NCBI GenBank assembly: GCA_963576475.1
Contig: OY754977.1
Span: 16,812,033 to 16,876,032 of the forward strand
Direction of reading: 5' to 3'
DNA from: Molanna angustata
Lineage: Eukaryota; Arthropoda; Insecta; Trichoptera; Molannidae
Length of the DNA: 64,000 nucleotides
Positions 18,876 to 30,191 of this stretch are shown one piece after another. The translations under genes were made by a program, and so were the position numbers. Within the stretch, counting starts at the first letter, position 1, and every line of letters begins with the position of its first letter. The notes beneath the pieces were generated by a model. It ran no database searches, was not told where the DNA came from, and saw only the letters and a list, made by a program, of their open reading frames with translations.

Positions 18876-19919
18876 ATACCTGATTTCTTCATCTTGTCCT
18901 ATTCCTCTCAATCTTAATCTCTTAATTTGGTTATCTTCTGTTTTCTTTGTTATCTTTATAGTATATTTTTTTTTCGTCATATAACTTAATTGCCATAGTA
19001 CACATTGTATGGTATTATATATATTATCATAATATATCTCTGGTTGTTTGGAAGAAATTTCCATACTTAAAGGATCCGAGAGAAACCTGGAATGTGTCGG
19101 ATTAGTAATAATATATACAGTTAATTCAGTTTTAAATAATTCTTAAGACAAATCGTCAATAAGGTAAATTTCGGAAAATATGTTTATTGTTCCTTTCTAT
19201 TTAAAGTATTGAAATAATTCTACCCCATTTTTATCCTAATCCACAAAACTGTGATCACGATTTTCAAAAACATGCTTTAAGTAAAAACAATGTGAAATAT
19301 ACGATGAAATATTCGTATTCCCTTTATTATGCTGAGGAAGAAAAAGAGATTTGTCAGGTCCCTTAAACCAGCCACTTACTGAATAATTGACTAAGGTGGA
19401 CCACGTACAACGGAAGATAAAATGACACTGGGGACATATTTTCGACTTGAAAGATTTCATTTGATATTTTCGTACAACAATGCTTCCTTTGTATTATGTC
19501 ACGAAGAAACGAGCATTTTTGAAAAAAAATATACACATATGGAATATACCTATCTACATAACAAAGATTTTGATACTTTTGTTTATCAATAAATATTATG
19601 GTAGAAATAACATTAGAATAATAACATATCAAAATTTGCTGTATCGGTTTATACTTTTGTGTTAAAGATATTAGTAACTTTGTAATATTGTAATTTGTTG
19701 TTTTATGTCTGGTGTCCGTTCTAATATTTTTTGGAAATGACAAAATTATTATGTCAAACCGAAATGTCAAATATTTGGCTTGGTAAAATTGTAAACTGCT
19801 AGCCCTAGAACAGCGTTACCTAGTTGGGCAGCAGTAATATTCAGAATAGTATTTGTGATGAAGGTGTGAAAAATAAATAAACAAAGATAAAAAATCGATT
19901 TTCCTAATTATTATGCTTC
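18876..19919. other. Unassigned 1.04-kb stretch
   Basis: AT-rich. A minus frame of 135 codons (19363-19770) has no recognisable motif and low complexity. A short segment at 19788-19835 ('actgctagccctagaacag', 'acctagttgggcagca') is shared in inverse orientation with 34066-34110, so it is probably the end of a dispersed repeat. Confidence 0.4.
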
Positions 19920-20335
19920 TCATCATCATCATCAGTGGCTCCACAGCCCAGGATGGGCCTTACCCTCCTTAAGGAATCGTCTCCATTGCAACCTATCCAT
20001 GGCCTTTTTTCTCCAATTCCGCACACCGACTATCTGAAGGTTCCTCTCAACTCCATCCATCCATCGCAGTTTCGGCCTTCCCGCACCCCTTCTACCCTCC
20101 GGACGCGTTGTGAGGATTCTTTTTGGTGTCTGGTCATCTTCCATACGATGCACGTGTCCTAACCAGCGGAGCCTCCCTATTTTTATCGTTTGGACGATAT
20201 TGGTTTCCTTGAATAGGCTCTGAAGTTCGTGGTTGAACCTGATTCTCCACGTGCCTTGATCGCAGAGGGGACCGAAAATTTTTCTCAAATTTTCCTTTCG
20301 AAGACCAGTAACTCATCCATATCCTTTTTAGCAAG
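19920..20335 (-). pseudogene. LINE ORF2 C-terminus with (GAT)n tail
   Basis: The minus frame 20288-19932 (118 codons) reads IFGPLCDQGTWRIRFNHEL, RLRWLGHVHRMEDDQTPKR, GRRGAGRPKLRWMDGV and RRFLKEGKAHPG, followed by (GAT)n. The upstream part (20335-20290) continues in another frame, showing a frameshift. Same family as 27283-27640, 37288-37670 and 25770-25935. This tail domain follows the RT core in RTE-like elements; core and endonuclease are absent. Confidence 0.8.
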
Positions 20336-20689
20336 AACCCAATTATGCTTCTACGTAATCTAATTCCTGAGCCTGTTTTTCAAATCAAAATTTTTACTGA
20401 ATTTTAATTATAGATCGAAATTGCGATTATTTTCGTAAAGGCGGTCATTAAATTCATTTACTCATAATTATAATTTGGTAATATTATTATTTTATCACTT
20501 ACAATTTTTTCATTGTTGTAGATAATTTATGGCAACCCACGCTAAGAAGAGTGTTTTCTTGTCAAATGGAAGAAAAAAGTCAAAATTTTGTTAGTGAATG
20601 CTAAGTCTTAAAGATTAATACATATTTACGTTTATGCATTTAACAATATAAAAAAACAGTAAAAAAAGAAGGACGTTTACAATCCACTT
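20336..20689. other. Unassigned, 354 bases
   Basis: AT-rich with no open frame or repeat recognised. Confidence 0.5.
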
Positions 20690-20840
20690 GGTAGGGTAAA
20701 ATGAGTAAGCTCATGGATAAAGCCCAAATACAAACCCCGACAATACAGGACAGCTCATCCTGTTGCCGAAGAATAAGGAGAGCCGACCCTACCTAAAATT
20801 GGACAAGACAAAGAAAATGAAGAAGAAGAACAATATAAAA
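20690..20840 (+). mobile_element. LINE 3' untranslated end with (GAA)n tail
   Basis: The block 'aaatacaaaccccgacaata', 'caggacagctcatcctgttg', 'gaataaggagagccgaccct' and a final 'gaagaagaagaac' looks like the end of an RTE-like LINE. No coding part is attached. Confidence 0.5.
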
Positions 20841-21009
20841 AAGGAAAAAAAAACACAAAAATCGAGGACAGTGGAAATGTAAGAAACAGAAAGCAGACCC
20901 GGACCACCATAAGAGGAAAAGACGAAAACAACCAACAAAATGTTATATCTGTCTAATAACTCTTAATCTTCTTTTTTGATGTGATTTTACATTCAATAAT
21001 GTAATGTCT

Positions 21010-22460
21010 GTTTGCGTTTGAGATGTGGTGCTACAGACGCATGGCTAAAGTTCACTGGTCAGAACACATCAGCAACGATGATGTACTAAGCAGGGTTGGA
21101 GAGACAAGTCAACTTATGAAAAGAATTGCCCAACGGAGAACAACTTGGATAGGCCACAACATCCGGCACCCAGGCCTGCTTTTTACCATCGTCTAAGGCA
21201 GGGGTGGCGAACCTTTTTGGGTCCGCGTGCCAAAAATTCCTCAAATATTATTTCTCGATTGTCTGGCGTGCCTAAGCAGTAAAAAAATAAACAAAATAGA
21301 ATAAATAAAAAATTAGATTTTTTTCTGAATTTTATTAACAAGCTTAAAAAACAATAGATTTTCTTAAAAATAAAATCGTAATCACTAAAAGTAGGTACAC
21401 ATTAGTTATTTATCAATGAGATTTTTGCTGTTGTGCATTCGATGACAATTTCTTAATATCTGGTTCATATTTCGTCACTTTTAGTAATACACATGACCAA
21501 TTGGATTCATCAGTCATTCTATTCCTTGTATTACATTTTTTGAAATTCATTTTTGAAAATAATAACTCTCAAGAAAATTGATAAAATTGCTCTCGCTAGT
21601 TTTTTAAAAGGCAAAAGACTTCTGGAATGGCGTTCCAAGTTCTCATTATTTCTTCTTCTGCATTTTTATTAATTATGTTCGTTAATCGATCAATTCAATC
21701 GATCAATTCGATTTTCTTTCAATTATTTCCAAATCATTTCTCAAATCAACAATTTTTGATTGGAATTCGATAAATAGCATTTCAATGTCTTCTGGATTTA
21801 ACCATTCGAAAATTGACGTCATCTGCTGATAGTGTGTCTGGATATAAAATAAATTTTGAAGTCTTTTCAAACGTCCTGAATTGTTTAAATCTTGAAGAAA
21901 ACTCGTCAATTATTGATTGAATAACTACAGAAAATTCTTTTGTTAATTTGATTTGATCTGGCTTTTCTTCTGCAATTTTTTTTTTGTATTTGGGAAATAT
22001 TTGAAGGTGTTAGATACAACGACACGATCGAAAATTAGTAATTTTGCTTGAAATGCTTTGATTAAATCAATAATAACAATAATTGTTTTGTTAACACCTT
22101 GCAGTTTAATATTTTATTTATTTGAATAAATTAATAATTCACGGATTATTTAATAAAAATATGATTTTTTAAACTTACAAATTGAAAAAAAAATTAACTT
22201 ATAAATCTTTCGCGTGCCATCCAAATTATCAAACGTGCCACCACGGGCACGCGTGCCCTAGGTTCGCCACCCCTGGTCTAAGGAATTATTGATGGTGGCA
22301 ACTGTAGAGGCCGCCCCAGAAACAGCTATATATACCAGATAATCGGTGACGTGCGCTGTAGCAGTTACAAAGAGATAAAGAGACAAGCGGACGATAGAGA
22401 TAAGTGGAAATATCGAGTGTTTGGTGTAGACCAATCCTAGGATTGTGACCCAGAAGAAGG
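21010..22460 (+). pseudogene. LINE ORF2 C-terminus, split by a hAT element
   Basis: The first half (21020-21190) reads EMWCYRRMAKVHWSEHISN, MKRIAQRRTTWIGHNIRH. The second half (22284-22440) reads IIDGGNCRGRPRNSYIYQII then YKEIKRQADDRDKWK, ending with GAAGAAGGAGA. Together they form one RTE-like C-terminal tail. The break at 21199-22275 is a hAT insertion with an 8-bp duplication. Related in layout to 43540-43820. Confidence 0.75.
21199..22275. mobile_element. Non-autonomous hAT transposon, 1077 bp, with 8-bp target duplication
   Basis: Terminal inverted repeats are CAGGGGTGGCGAACC at 21199 and GGTTCGCCACCCCTG ending at 22275. The duplication GTCTAAGG is exact at 21191-21198 and 22276-22283. 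An 8-base duplication plus CAGGG-type ends is diagnostic of hAT. Subterminal GCGTGCC motifs recur near both ends. A minus frame at 21703-21909 (68 codons, with LNNSGRLKRLQNLFYIQ) may be a scrap of a transposase-like protein, but no DDE or BED domain is visible. Confidence 0.9.
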
Positions 22461-22640
22461 AGAATGTAACGTGCTTGTTTTATTATGAATTTAATGTACC
22501 TACCGCTACACTATTTTTGTCCTTACGTTTCTTTGGTTGGTTGGAAGAAATTGCCTTATGGCAATAAACCCGCCTTTGATCACATAATAAACTATTCTTT
22601 CCTTGAGAAAAATTAAATTATGATTTCCTTATGAGTTTAA
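22461..22640 (+). mobile_element. SINE family A 3' fragment and spacer
   Basis: 'ttggttggaagaaattgcc' and 'ggcaataaacccgcc' at 22537-22576 match only the last part of family A. No head. Confidence 0.6.
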
Positions 22641-23004
22641 TAAAATTATCGAAGCTGTCATGGAGAAGAACGGAATACTTTTGACCGGCTTCAAGATTTT
22701 CAACAATCTTATTGATTGTCCAGAACTGCTAGAAAGGCTAGGGCTTTTTGTGCCACCCAACTACATAAGGGGTAGAGGTCATAATATTCTGAACGTCCCC
22801 CATTCCAGAACGGATGTAGCGGCCCGCAGCACTCTGGTGCGCATTATGGAAAAAATAAACTCACTCTCGGACGAGGTAGATATTTTCCATTGGAATATAA
22901 GGCGCTTTAAATCGTACCTTAAACAGAGGTAGCCGTCATCGAACCGCACATCACACCATAATTGGCAGCAGCTGTCGTGTGATAACGAAAAAAAAAAAAA
23001 AATG
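22641..23004 (+). pseudogene. LINE ORF2 C-terminus with poly(A) tail
   Basis: A 90-codon frame ends with a stop at 22932: FNNLIDCPELLERLGLFVP, NILNVPHSRTDVAARSTLV, NSLSDEVDIF. The R/HSRT...S...R...N pattern is that of Jockey/CR1-like reverse transcriptase ends. It is followed by a 55-base 3' region and A15 at 22988-23002. It belongs to a different family from the (GAA)n and (GAT)n LINEs. 5'-truncated at about 22640. Confidence 0.75.
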
Positions 23005-23290
23005 TGATTTAACTTGTTTATTTGAAATAATCAACGACATTATTGGACTCCCCTGAGCTTATTCAAATGATAATATTGAGAGTACCTAAGAGATATGCTT
23101 CGCGTCAAAATGCACCAATCATATTGAGAATCAACGTAACAACTTCATTATTAATTCGTCAATATATAAATTACACCGCCTTGGAAACAAGTGAAGTGAT
23201 GTTGATATAATATTTAATTTATACACAACATAACTTAAATTATACTTTTTAGTTATTGCTAATAATAATTCTGATATTTTTTCTCTTCTT
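23005..23290. other. Unassigned, 286 bases
   Basis: Nothing recognised between the poly(A) of one LINE and the next LINE tail. Confidence 0.5.
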
Positions 23291-23590
23291 AAGGAATAAG
23301 GAATCAAGATATCAGAAGAGAATGTAAGATTGAAAGGGATATTTTGAGTAGAATGAAGATAAATGCTTTGCGATGGTTCGGACATGTAGAGAGAATGAAC
23401 GATGAACGACAGACAAAGAAAGTATACAAGGCTGAAAAGAGTGGAATGAGATGTAATGGTCGACCGAGAAAGAGCTGGCATGATCATATAAATGAGATTT
23501 TGAAAGAGGGGAACATACGAATTCAGAACAATAGGAGAGCATGTATGACGCGATGTATGAATGTAAATGAGGCAAAACAGGTATGTCAAG
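23291..23590 (+). pseudogene. LINE ORF2 C-terminus (ALRWFGH family), fused to the next element
   Basis: Reads NQDIRRECKIERDILSRMK, INALRWFGHVERMNDERQT, GRPRKSWHDHINEI and CMTRCMNVNEAKQVCQ, matching the tail at 13608-14023 up to its penultimate residues. Instead of its normal end it runs in frame straight into the reverse transcriptase of another LINE at 23591. Its own 3' untranslated region is missing. Confidence 0.75.
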
Positions 23591-24765
23591 CTTTCGACAC
23601 AGTATCCCATAAAGTTCTTTAAAAAAAATAGAAAATATTGGCATAGTCAGCACTGAATACAACTGGTTCAAATCATACATATCTGATCGCTCTCACTCAA
23701 TTAATGTAGGTAACGCAACTAGTTTCAATAGAAATATTTCTTATGGAGTTCCTCAAGGAAGTACTTTGGGTCCGGTTTTATTTTTATTATATATTAATTC
23801 CTTATGCCAACTGAATTTTCAGGGAAAATCTATTTGTTACGCGGATGACACTGTTCTTATTTTTACTTCCGACACATGGACAAATGTATACAAGACAGCT
23901 ACTGACGGTATTAATAAAATGAAACAATGGCTAGATGCAAACATTAAATATTGACAAAACGCAATACATGACATTCAGTATAGATTCTAGACGGCAACCT
24001 AGCCAAGACAAAAATTTTATCATACATGACTGTACTCACGAGCAAAGTTGCTTTTGCAAACCACTGACAAGGACTCCATTGTATAAATATTTGGGTATCT
24101 ACATTGATAACAACTTAAGATGGACAGAACAAATAAACACAGTTGCAGGTAAAATAAGAAGGCTTATTTATATTTTTAAGAACATTCGCAACATAATGAC
24201 TAAAAAAGACTTAAAAACAATATATTACGCGTTAGCTCAATCGATTATAACACACGGAATGATTGGTTGGGGTGGCGCTGCTAAAATTAATATGGATCCT
24301 CTTATTAAAGCACAAAAAGCTTTAATTAAGGTTATAATAAAAAAACCATTTACATATCCAACAATTCAATTATTTAATGATTTTCCAGTTTTCAACATTC
24401 CACAGTTATATATCAAAATTATTTCTATACAAACAATTCACATTACACCGCAACACAATTACGAGACGACACGCAGGAATTTTCTCATGACTCCAAAGAC
24501 AAACACGACATTCGGACAACGACATTACTATTATTTAGCTCCAAAAATTTTTAACAAGATAAAAAGTGAAATAACGGACATACAGTTGATGAATAATTTG
24601 AAATACAAGAAAACAGTAGAAACATGGATTAGAAACAAGGGCATTATATACTGCGGAAACATGATCAAGTTACAATAGTTTATATTTTTATTTTTATAAT
24701 AGGTATATTCTTTATCATTGTAACTATTTCCTTTTTTAAATAAATATTGTATTTTTTACTACTCC
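23591..24765 (+). pseudogene. Non-LTR reverse transcriptase: core motifs to C-terminus, two frameshifts
   Basis: Starts abruptly at the motif A residues AFDTVSHKVL, then motif B (YGVPQGSTLGPVLF, about 23740) and the catalytic motif C (CYADDTVL, about 23840). A frameshift in an A/T run at about 23620 and a second near 23938 split it into three frames; the last, 23935-24678, is 247 codons and carries KYLGIYIDNNLRW and the thumb/C-terminal region. The 3' end is near 24765. The fingers domain and endonuclease are missing. CR1/L2/Jockey-like by motif spelling; the exact clade cannot be fixed by eye. Confidence 0.8.
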
Positions 24766-25532
24766 TTTATATTTACTTTTAGTATTTGTTTCTGCAATTA
24801 ATGTGTTTACACTTAGCAATTGTTGTTCTTGTTGTGCCAATTCTACATTCCTACCAAACAATATTATGTACCTAAGTGCCCCACGAAGGACGTGTATGTG
24901 TATAAACAAAATAAAAAATAATTATTTACATGATATAAAAAAAAATGAATCGGATATTCGATAAAAAGCAATCCTTGCGGCTTTACCAGTCAATCTAAAC
25001 CTTGGTCACTTTTATGTGAGCGTTTTGGGTAGATGCATAAAAATAAAGGGAGTCCCCTGGCGGATGGAAAAAATGTGTTAGTCGATGAGAATTTTTTTGT
25101 TTCTCTTTGATTTAGTGGTGAGTGTGAAACATCCAATATTTGTGTTCCGATCAAAATGCGAGGATTAATGTTATGATACGCCAATAAGCACAGAACTATC
25201 AACCACAGTGTATACCGTATTTTTCATTATTTTTATGGCCGAATGGCAGGCAATAAAGATCTGCGAAAGTACTTTTGGCAAAAAGATTGAGATGAATTGT
25301 TTATTGGTTACCCATCATTCCAAAGAATATCTGCCCACAATGACTTTACGTTCATACTGTAGTTGGTGCGGATTTTTAAATACGATTAAAAATTAAATTA
25401 AATTTTATTTTTTATTATTAAAAAAATTTATTATAAAAAAATTAAACATCATATCGTAACACTTTAAAAAAAGCATTCCGTTTACAAATATCAACTGCCA
25501 ATATTATATTTTTTTTTAATTTACATTAGGTA
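24766..25532. other. Unassigned, 770 bases
   Basis: Possible LINE 3' region to about 24925 ('gccccacgaaggacgtgtat'). A 62-codon frame at 25208-25396 includes CSWCGF but has no recognisable domain and is not claimed as a gene. Confidence 0.4.
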
Positions 25533-25712
25533 CTTCAGCTAACAGGTAGGTACTATGTCAAATATTAATTTAACACGCACCCAATAACAAATTGACAAAT
25601 TCTGGAGACTTAGGCACAGATCCAGACTGAAAATGCGATTAAAAACTGTGTCTGTGAACCCAGGACCTTTGTCTCTGGTGTTAGGCATCTAACTAATTGA
25701 GCCACGAAGGCC
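25533..25712 (-). mobile_element. SINE family B, minus-strand copy
   Basis: Inverse complement carries 'ggccttcgtggctcaatta', a degraded B box and the family body ('ttcagtctggatctgtg', 'cgtgttaaattaatatttg', 'gtacctacctgtt'). Confidence 0.75.
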
Positions 25713-25769
25713 AACAAAAAAGAAGGAAATATAAAACGCTTGAATAACATTTAACATTAAAATATGATC

Positions 25770-25935
25770 ATCATTAGCAATGGCGCTACAGCCCGGTGTG
25801 GTCCTTGGCATCCTCAAGAAACTGCCTCCATTCCGCCCTGTCGACAGCAAGTCTCATCCAATTTGTCTATCCGTTCGCTCTTATATTGCCCTCGATGTCG
25901 TCCAGCCATCTCATCCAAGGTCTCCCTCTGCTTAA
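25770..25935 (-). pseudogene. LINE tail fragment of the (GAT)n family
   Basis: The inverse complement matches the end of 27283-27640 ('gacatcgagggc', 'tggagg', 'tttcttgagg', 'gctgtagcgccattgct') and ends in GAT repeats at 25766. Several substitutions and frame breaks. Confidence 0.7.
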
Positions 25936-27282
25936 AAAAATATACATATTACAAATAACTATGTTTGAATGAGGCGATTTTTGAATGTAAAGGAAGCCAT
26001 AATTCTTGCAAGGCAATGGGTTCTTTGGTGTATGGCGTAATGTTCAATGTTGGTACATAATATTATGGATTATTATGACCAAAATTGTACGTATTGATAT
26101 GACCAAAATTATTTCGAATTGCCCGTTTTCTATTGTTTTTTTATGTATATATGTTTTTTGTATGTCCATAGCTTTTTTTACACAATCGTAAAACTCTGAA
26201 TTTTTAGTATTATCTATTATGTAATGATTCCCTCATAAAGTTCAAAAATCATCACCGTAACACGTGATGACATAATGCACACTTGTACTTATCAATTATG
26301 GCTTCTTAATTTTTAATTTCAATATTTAACTATTCTTATGTTTTATATAATTATTATTTTTTTTTGCCCCCCAATGTTTTTGTATAATCAATTTCTTAAC
26401 TATTTCATTTTTTATTACTTCTTTACTTGTTTTTATCATTTATGAACTTTTATTTGTTATTGTGTTACTCTGCAAACTACATTGTGAATACTGTAAGGTT
26501 GCAGATAAACGTCGACTAAACATATTGTTATTAGTTATACACATTTATATTTTGTAACTGTTTTATTCCTTAATGAATAAAATAAAAAATTAATTAAAAT
26601 AAACATAAAGGTGTAAATCAACAATTTTTACTATAATAAATAACATAATATATTGCATAATTTTTTTTTTATTATGTTATTAAACAAAAAAAAAGATATT
26701 GAGTTTTATTCGTTCAATGGAATCTTCGACCAGCGTTAATTAGTTGACTAAAAGGTCATGAAAGCCTCCCTTATACTTTTAATTGGTTTTTGTTAAGGTA
26801 AGGTTAAATTATATAAAAGTATTGTCGTTTGTATGATAAAAGAGAAAAAAATTCTCATTAAATTATTGCTCATTGTTGTGAAAAAAGACATTCATAAAAA
26901 CCGCAATGACGTTACTGAGTGTTTCACGTTTATCACACAATAAGGGAAAGAAGAAAGAAAAGTATATACTGCATAATAAGCAAACCTTACGTAACAGTTA
27001 ATTAGATACAACAATAATAATAATTTATTCATTTATTTCTCCATTGTAAAATACTTACAGGAACTTATAATTTATAGTTGTTGGGAAGTAGGTACCATGT
27101 TTTGAGTTCCTCCAATTAATCTTTGTTCATCAAACTAGTAAAAAGTTTCTGTTTTTAAGACAGACAATTTTATCACAAATTTAGTTACACTTCTACTTTA
27201 AACTACATACCTACATGAAATATTTAAATAATGAAATAAAAAATAATAAATAATAATAAGTACACTTATAATAAAAAATATT
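25936..27282. other. Unassigned 1.3-kb stretch
   Basis: Very AT-rich with long T and A runs. No gene, SINE or inverted repeat recognised. Confidence 0.5.
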
Positions 27283-27640
27283 TGGTCCTACCTGCGAAGG
27301 AGGATCTTGGAGGATCCGGTTTAACCACGAGCTAGAAATAATGTATGGCGAACCAAACGTTGTCCAATACATCAAAATACAACGTCTACGTTGGCTCGGA
27401 CACGTTTGTAGAATGGAAGATAACCGGGTCCCAAAGAAAGTATTGGACACCCATTCTGAAGGAAGAAGAAGCAGAGGGAGACCCAGGATGAGATGGATGG
27501 ACGACATCGAGGGCGATATAAGAGTGATCGGACAAACAAATTGGAGGAGACTTGCTGTTGACAGGGCAGGATGGAAGCAGTTTCTTGAGGAGGCCAAGGC
27601 TCGCACCGGGCTGTAGCGCCATTGCTGATGATGATAATAA
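27283..27640 (+). pseudogene. LINE ORF2 C-terminus with (GAT)n tail
   Basis: Continuous frame from about 27283 to 27616: GSWRIRFNHELEIMYGEPN, RLRWLGHVCRMEDNRVPKK, GRRSRGRPRMRWMDDIEG and FLEEAKARTGL, then GATGATGATAAT. It closely matches 19920-20335 and 37288-37670. The start is the point of 5' truncation. Confidence 0.8.
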
Positions 27641-27978
27641 AAAAAAATCAATAAATCAATCAGTTAATATTTTTTATTACGATAAAACAATATTAACTGA
27701 CAGGTCAATTCAACATAACAGACCCGATATAAAAATACTTGATAAAATTAAAAAAATAACGTACATTTGCGACGTGGCTATTTCATATTCTATTAATATT
27801 ATATAATATTTTGATGAAAAAAATAGGAAATACTACGCTTTAGGTAACGAGATTGAAAGACTTTAGCATTCTCATAAAATAATAATATAACCGTTTATTA
27901 TTTTAGCCACTGGCATTATTCCAAAATCGTTAAACCGTAATTTAGAAATTTTAGATTTATCGAATAAATTAATAATAA
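27641..27978. other. Unassigned, 338 bases
   Basis: AT-rich with no recognised feature. Confidence 0.5.
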
Positions 27979-29008
27979 CTAGTTGCATGTAACACATGAG
28001 ATCCAACTGTCGACAGCGATAGTATGTATAGTTGAAGAATAAGTACCAAACCCATAAATACAAATTATTTATTATTTTATGATATTTAGTTTTCTATACA
28101 ACACATGTACCTAGGTAGTCAAGATAGGATAGTATGGAGGTCAGTCTTTTTTTCCTACCCGGAATATGAAAACAGCATGATGGTATATGTATATTGTATG
28201 TTTAGAGATGAAGTATCAAACTATTAAGTCTTCTTTGATATTGTGTATAGGTGACTACCATACAAATTGTATGAAGCGATGTCGTCACTAAATTCAATTT
28301 TTATAAAAATTATTAAAAAAAATTTGAGATGTACTGCTACAATGTTTATATTTTTTATATAAAATTAAAATATCTAGTTGGGGTGTTTCGGCTTTTTTCG
28401 ATATTTAAAAAAAAAATGGAAATATAGGCAGTTAAACTCATAAATTTATCATAAAAAAAATACTTTTCTTAATAAAAAATGTTTGAGAAACCCTGGAATT
28501 TTTTTGAAAAAACTTATTTGAGATTTTGTATTTGTCTATGGTTATACCAATTTTCAGCGTTCTAGCTTTTATGGTTTCTGAGATATAGGGAAAAATAAAA
28601 TAAAAATTCAAAAGTTGATAACCCCTGACTGAAACAAAAATTCCAAATTCCGAGTATAAAAGTTTTGTAGGCCTGTAACTGTTTATATATTCGGAAATTT
28701 TAGGCTCTGTAAATTGAGCGGATCAAAAGTTATAAGGGACACACACACACACACACAGACATACACACACACACACAGACACACACACACACACACACAG
28801 ACACACGAAATGTTCTACTCCGAATTCTGAGTAAATCCGTGTATGGAACATATATGCTGCGAAGCCTCTAAGTTGGTGTTTTTTGACTTCAAAGTTGGAA
28901 AAGCCGTGAAAAAAGTAGACCTCTCCATACAATTCTCGCGTATTCTGGCTTGATACATTGTCGATATGTTAAGAGAACAAAGTTCTCCTGAACAAATCGA
29001 CAGTTGGA
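27979..29008 (-). mobile_element. Non-autonomous Helitron-like element, near full length
   Basis: Same termini as 11509-12536: minus-strand start TCCAACTGTCGA at 29008 and end CTAG at 27982-27979 next to the CATGT/ACATG hairpin. Length 1030 bases against 1028. The two copies share almost every block; differences are small indels and the CA tract. No coding sequence. Confidence 0.75.
28739..28803. repeat. (CA)n-rich microsatellite within Helitron
   Basis: Interrupted CA array with CAGACA variants. It replaces the 'gggggacgg' stretch seen before the tract in the 12.3-kb copy. Confidence 0.9.
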
Positions 29009-29517
29009 AAATGTAAAAAACGGTAATAACGAATACACGTAGAATCGTTAAAAAAAATTTTATACGGTAATATCCGGGAATCAGTAGGTTTGATACGTAG
29101 TATAGAGACCTCCTCAGAGCCTAATCCTTTGATATGCTAAGTATCTGGATGGGTGAACTAATCCCAATTGAAAGCTTGATGATGTGTTTGTTGCATTTTA
29201 TTTTGTTCTATTAAATAATTTACAATTTACGCATCGATCTGCTAATTCTTTTGAGGAAGTGTATAATGGTGATAATTATAATCGAGTGTTATTGTTTGTA
29301 GTGCTTAAATGTCATTAATATCATTAGTAAATCGGACAGCGAGTAAAAACAAATAGTAATCAATACTGATAAATAAATTATTATTATCATTTTTTTAGTA
29401 TGTAATGTTAACCGGTTTCAGAGCTGACTCATCCCAACAAACTTATACTACAAATTATAGCTGCAAAGTATCAAAACACTGGTAAAAGTTCAAGTTCAAA
29501 CATTATTCAATTCAAAA
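29009..29517. other. Unassigned, 509 bases
   Basis: No gene recognised. Leads into the minisatellite without a clear junction motif. Confidence 0.5.
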
Positions 29518-30191
29518 ATTCATGTATTGTATTCATTTATGTATTATATATCAAATTCATGTATTGTATTCATTTATGTATTATATATCAAATTCATGTA
29601 TTGTATTCATTTATGTATTATATATCAAATTCATGTATTGTATTCATTTATGTATTATATATCAAATTCATGTATTGTATTCATTTATGTATTATATATC
29701 AAATTCATGTATTGTATTCATTTATGTATTATATATCAAATTCATGTATTGTATTCATTTATGTATTATATATCAAATTCATGTATTGTATTCATTTATG
29801 TATTATATATCAAATTCATGTATTGTATTCATTTATGTATTATATATCAAATTCATGTATTGTATTCATTTATGTATTATATATCAAATTCATGTATTGT
29901 ATTCATTTATGTATTATATATCAAATTCATGTATTGTATTCATTTATGTATTATATATCAAATTCATGTATTGTATTCATTTATGTATTATATATCAAAT
30001 TCATGTATTGTATTCATTTATGTATTATATATCAAATTCATGTATTGTATTCATTTATGTATTATATATCAAATTCATGTATTGTATTCATTTATGTATT
30101 ATATATCAAATTCATGTATTGTATTCATTTATGTATTATATATCAAATTCATGTATTGTATTCATTTATGTATTATATATCAAATTCATGT
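29518..30191. repeat. 37-bp minisatellite, about 18 near-identical units
   Basis: The unit begins ATTCATGTATTGTATTC and repeats every 37 bases with practically no differences by eye. Because 37 is not a multiple of three and the unit contains no plus-strand stop in any frame, all three plus frames stay open, giving up to 244 codons of a 37-residue repeat. This is a by-product and not evidence of a protein. High homogeneity suggests recent expansion. Confidence 0.95.

Noticed and set aside
19363..19770. 135-codon minus frame
   Set aside because: AT-driven composition, no motif, not conserved with any repeat here; not enough to call a gene.
23131..23680. Minus frames of 122-159 codons
   Set aside because: Antisense to a clear plus-strand LINE tail.
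25208..25396. Short frame with CSWCGF as a possible zinc-binding exon
   Set aside because: A single CxxC pair and no second pair or known context.
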